A stretch of DNA of 64,000 bases from Alviniconcha marisindica (lineage: Eukaryota; Mollusca; Gastropoda; Provannidae). This document shows, piece by piece, positions 62,760-64,000 of the stretch (position 1 is its first letter; each line of letters opens with the position of its first letter). Both the position numbers and the translations under genes were made by a program. The notes beneath the pieces are model-generated. The model saw only the letters and a list, made by a program, of their open reading frames with translations, had not been told where the DNA came from and did no database searches. The DNA lies in assembly GCA_018857735.1 (NCBI GenBank), contig JABMCL010001087.1, positions 1,277,501 through 1,341,500 on the forward strand. The letters run 5' to 3'.

Positions 62760-63950
62760 CCCCTTAACAAAATGAGGGAGGTATATTGGAATCACCATGT
62801 CCATGTGTCTGTCTGTCTGTCCACCCATCCAGCTTTGTCCAGAGGATATCTTCTGAACAGCTCAACCTTTTGTAACTAAAGTTTGTATGGTGGTGCATTG
62901 TTGTGGGCTGGAGTGTCATGGGAAAAAATAGGTTGCTTCAAGGACAAGGTCACAGTGAGGGCTTGTAAAATCAAAATATGACTGTTTCTACTATATCTTA
63001 TGAATTAATGGGGTTTTGGCAACCAACCCTAGTGTGATGGTCAATGATAACACATGAATGTGAAATAGGCATGATGGAATGAACATTTTCAAAGCACTTG
63101 CAGTCAACTTTATTTCAAATTCTTTTGCAACCAAACTTGATATGGTGATACATGATCATAAGCTGGAGTGTCATGCAAAACAATTTGGTTGCTGTCTTCA
63201 AGGTCAAGGTCATAGAGCTTATATTTTAAAAAAAACATTTTCGATATATCTTCTGAAATAATGACTCCTTTACAACCAGACTTAGTTTGATGGTAGATCG
63301 TAATAAACTAAAATGCCCAGAGGTCACAGTGTACATTCAAAATTTCAATTATGTTTGATTGGATGATATTTTCTGAACTCATTAACCTTTTGTAACCAAA
63401 CTTTGTATGATGATACATCAAATTAGATCATCATATCATGCATGTGAAATAGGCATGATGTAATGAATGTTGTCAGAACACTAGTGGTCAACTTTGTTGT
63501 AGATTTAAGTTCAAGGTCACAGTGAAGGTTCAAAACATCATTAATGTTTGTCTAGATGATATCTTCTGACCTACTAAACTTTTCTAGCCAACGCAGTATG
63601 GTGATGCATCATCATGAGTCATGAGCCTTGCAAAAAGTTAGTATTGGCTACCATCAAGGCCGAGGTCACAGCGAGGGCTCATATGATCAAACTAATGATT
63701 GTTTCTATTATACCTTAAGAGCTGCTGATTTTGTTGTTATTGTTTTTTAAGGCAAACTTAGGTTGATGGTGCATCTACATAAGCATGCATCTTGTGAAAA
63801 GATTGGATTGCTGTGTTCAAGTTCACAGTGATGGTTCAAATCATGACTGAATGTTTGCCAATTCAATATTTTCAATACCACTGATATTTTTGCAACCAAA
63901 CTAGGTGTGTGGGTGTACTATTACTAATAACCACACCTAGTGCAAACAAA
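62760..63950 (+). repeat. Degenerate long-unit tandem array
   Basis: About seven units of roughly 150-190 bp recur. Each contains a GATATCTTCTGAAC-like start, CTTTTGTAACCAAACT, ATGGTGATGCATCATCAT and TCAAGGTCACAGTGAGGG-like segments. Similarity between units is clear but low, and the array may run past the window edge. Confidence 0.75.
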
Positions 63951-64000
63951 GTGATATCTAGTATGAAGACAGTAACAGTGACTTACAGTATCTAGGCACT

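Overview
This 64 kb window is animal nuclear DNA. Genes are split into short exons by GT-AG introns, and dinucleotide microsatellites, minisatellites, tRNA-derived SINEs and decayed DNA transposons are abundant. The gene content (WTAP, mitochondrial Mn-superoxide dismutase, a secreted multi-Kazal inhibitor) and the repeat style suggest a lophotrochozoan, most likely a mollusc and perhaps a gastropod. The species is an inference only. Layout: (1) About 2.9-14.8 kb, minus strand: a secreted multi-domain Kazal serine-protease inhibitor gene. A signal-peptide exon at 14.6-14.7 kb is followed by ten Kazal exons. Nine of these are 120-129 nt long and flanked by phase-2 introns on both sides. The last seen exon (2,913-3,041) still needs a downstream exon for its sixth cysteine and a stop, so the 3' end is missing or lies left of the window. 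This region is packed with (TG/CA)n, (CT/GA)n and (ACGC)n arrays, some touching splice sites. (2) About 14.8-27.7 kb: no gene recognised; SINEs, microsatellites, MITEs and a near-perfect 250-bp palindrome. (3) 28.5-49.9 kb, minus strand: the WTAP/Fl(2)d gene, a subunit of the m6A writer complex, in seven coding exons encoding about 467 aa. Its introns hold piggyBac-like elements and an unidentified coding-like remnant. (4) 51.3-61.4 kb, plus strand: SOD2, mitochondrial manganese superoxide dismutase, four exons encoding about 225 aa with all four metal ligands. Its introns hold a broken hAT transposase, two MITEs, a SAP-domain relic and tandem repeats. (5) 61.8-64 kb: a degenerate long-unit tandem repeat. 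WTAP and SOD2 are divergently transcribed from a short shared interval near 51.1-51.3 kb. WTAP and SOD2 are also neighbours in vertebrates, so this looks like deeply conserved microsynteny with a possible bidirectional promoter. The Kazal gene is functionally unrelated: an extracellular inhibitor with very varied reactive-site residues. No prokaryotic feature, CRISPR array, rRNA gene or intact tRNA gene was seen.
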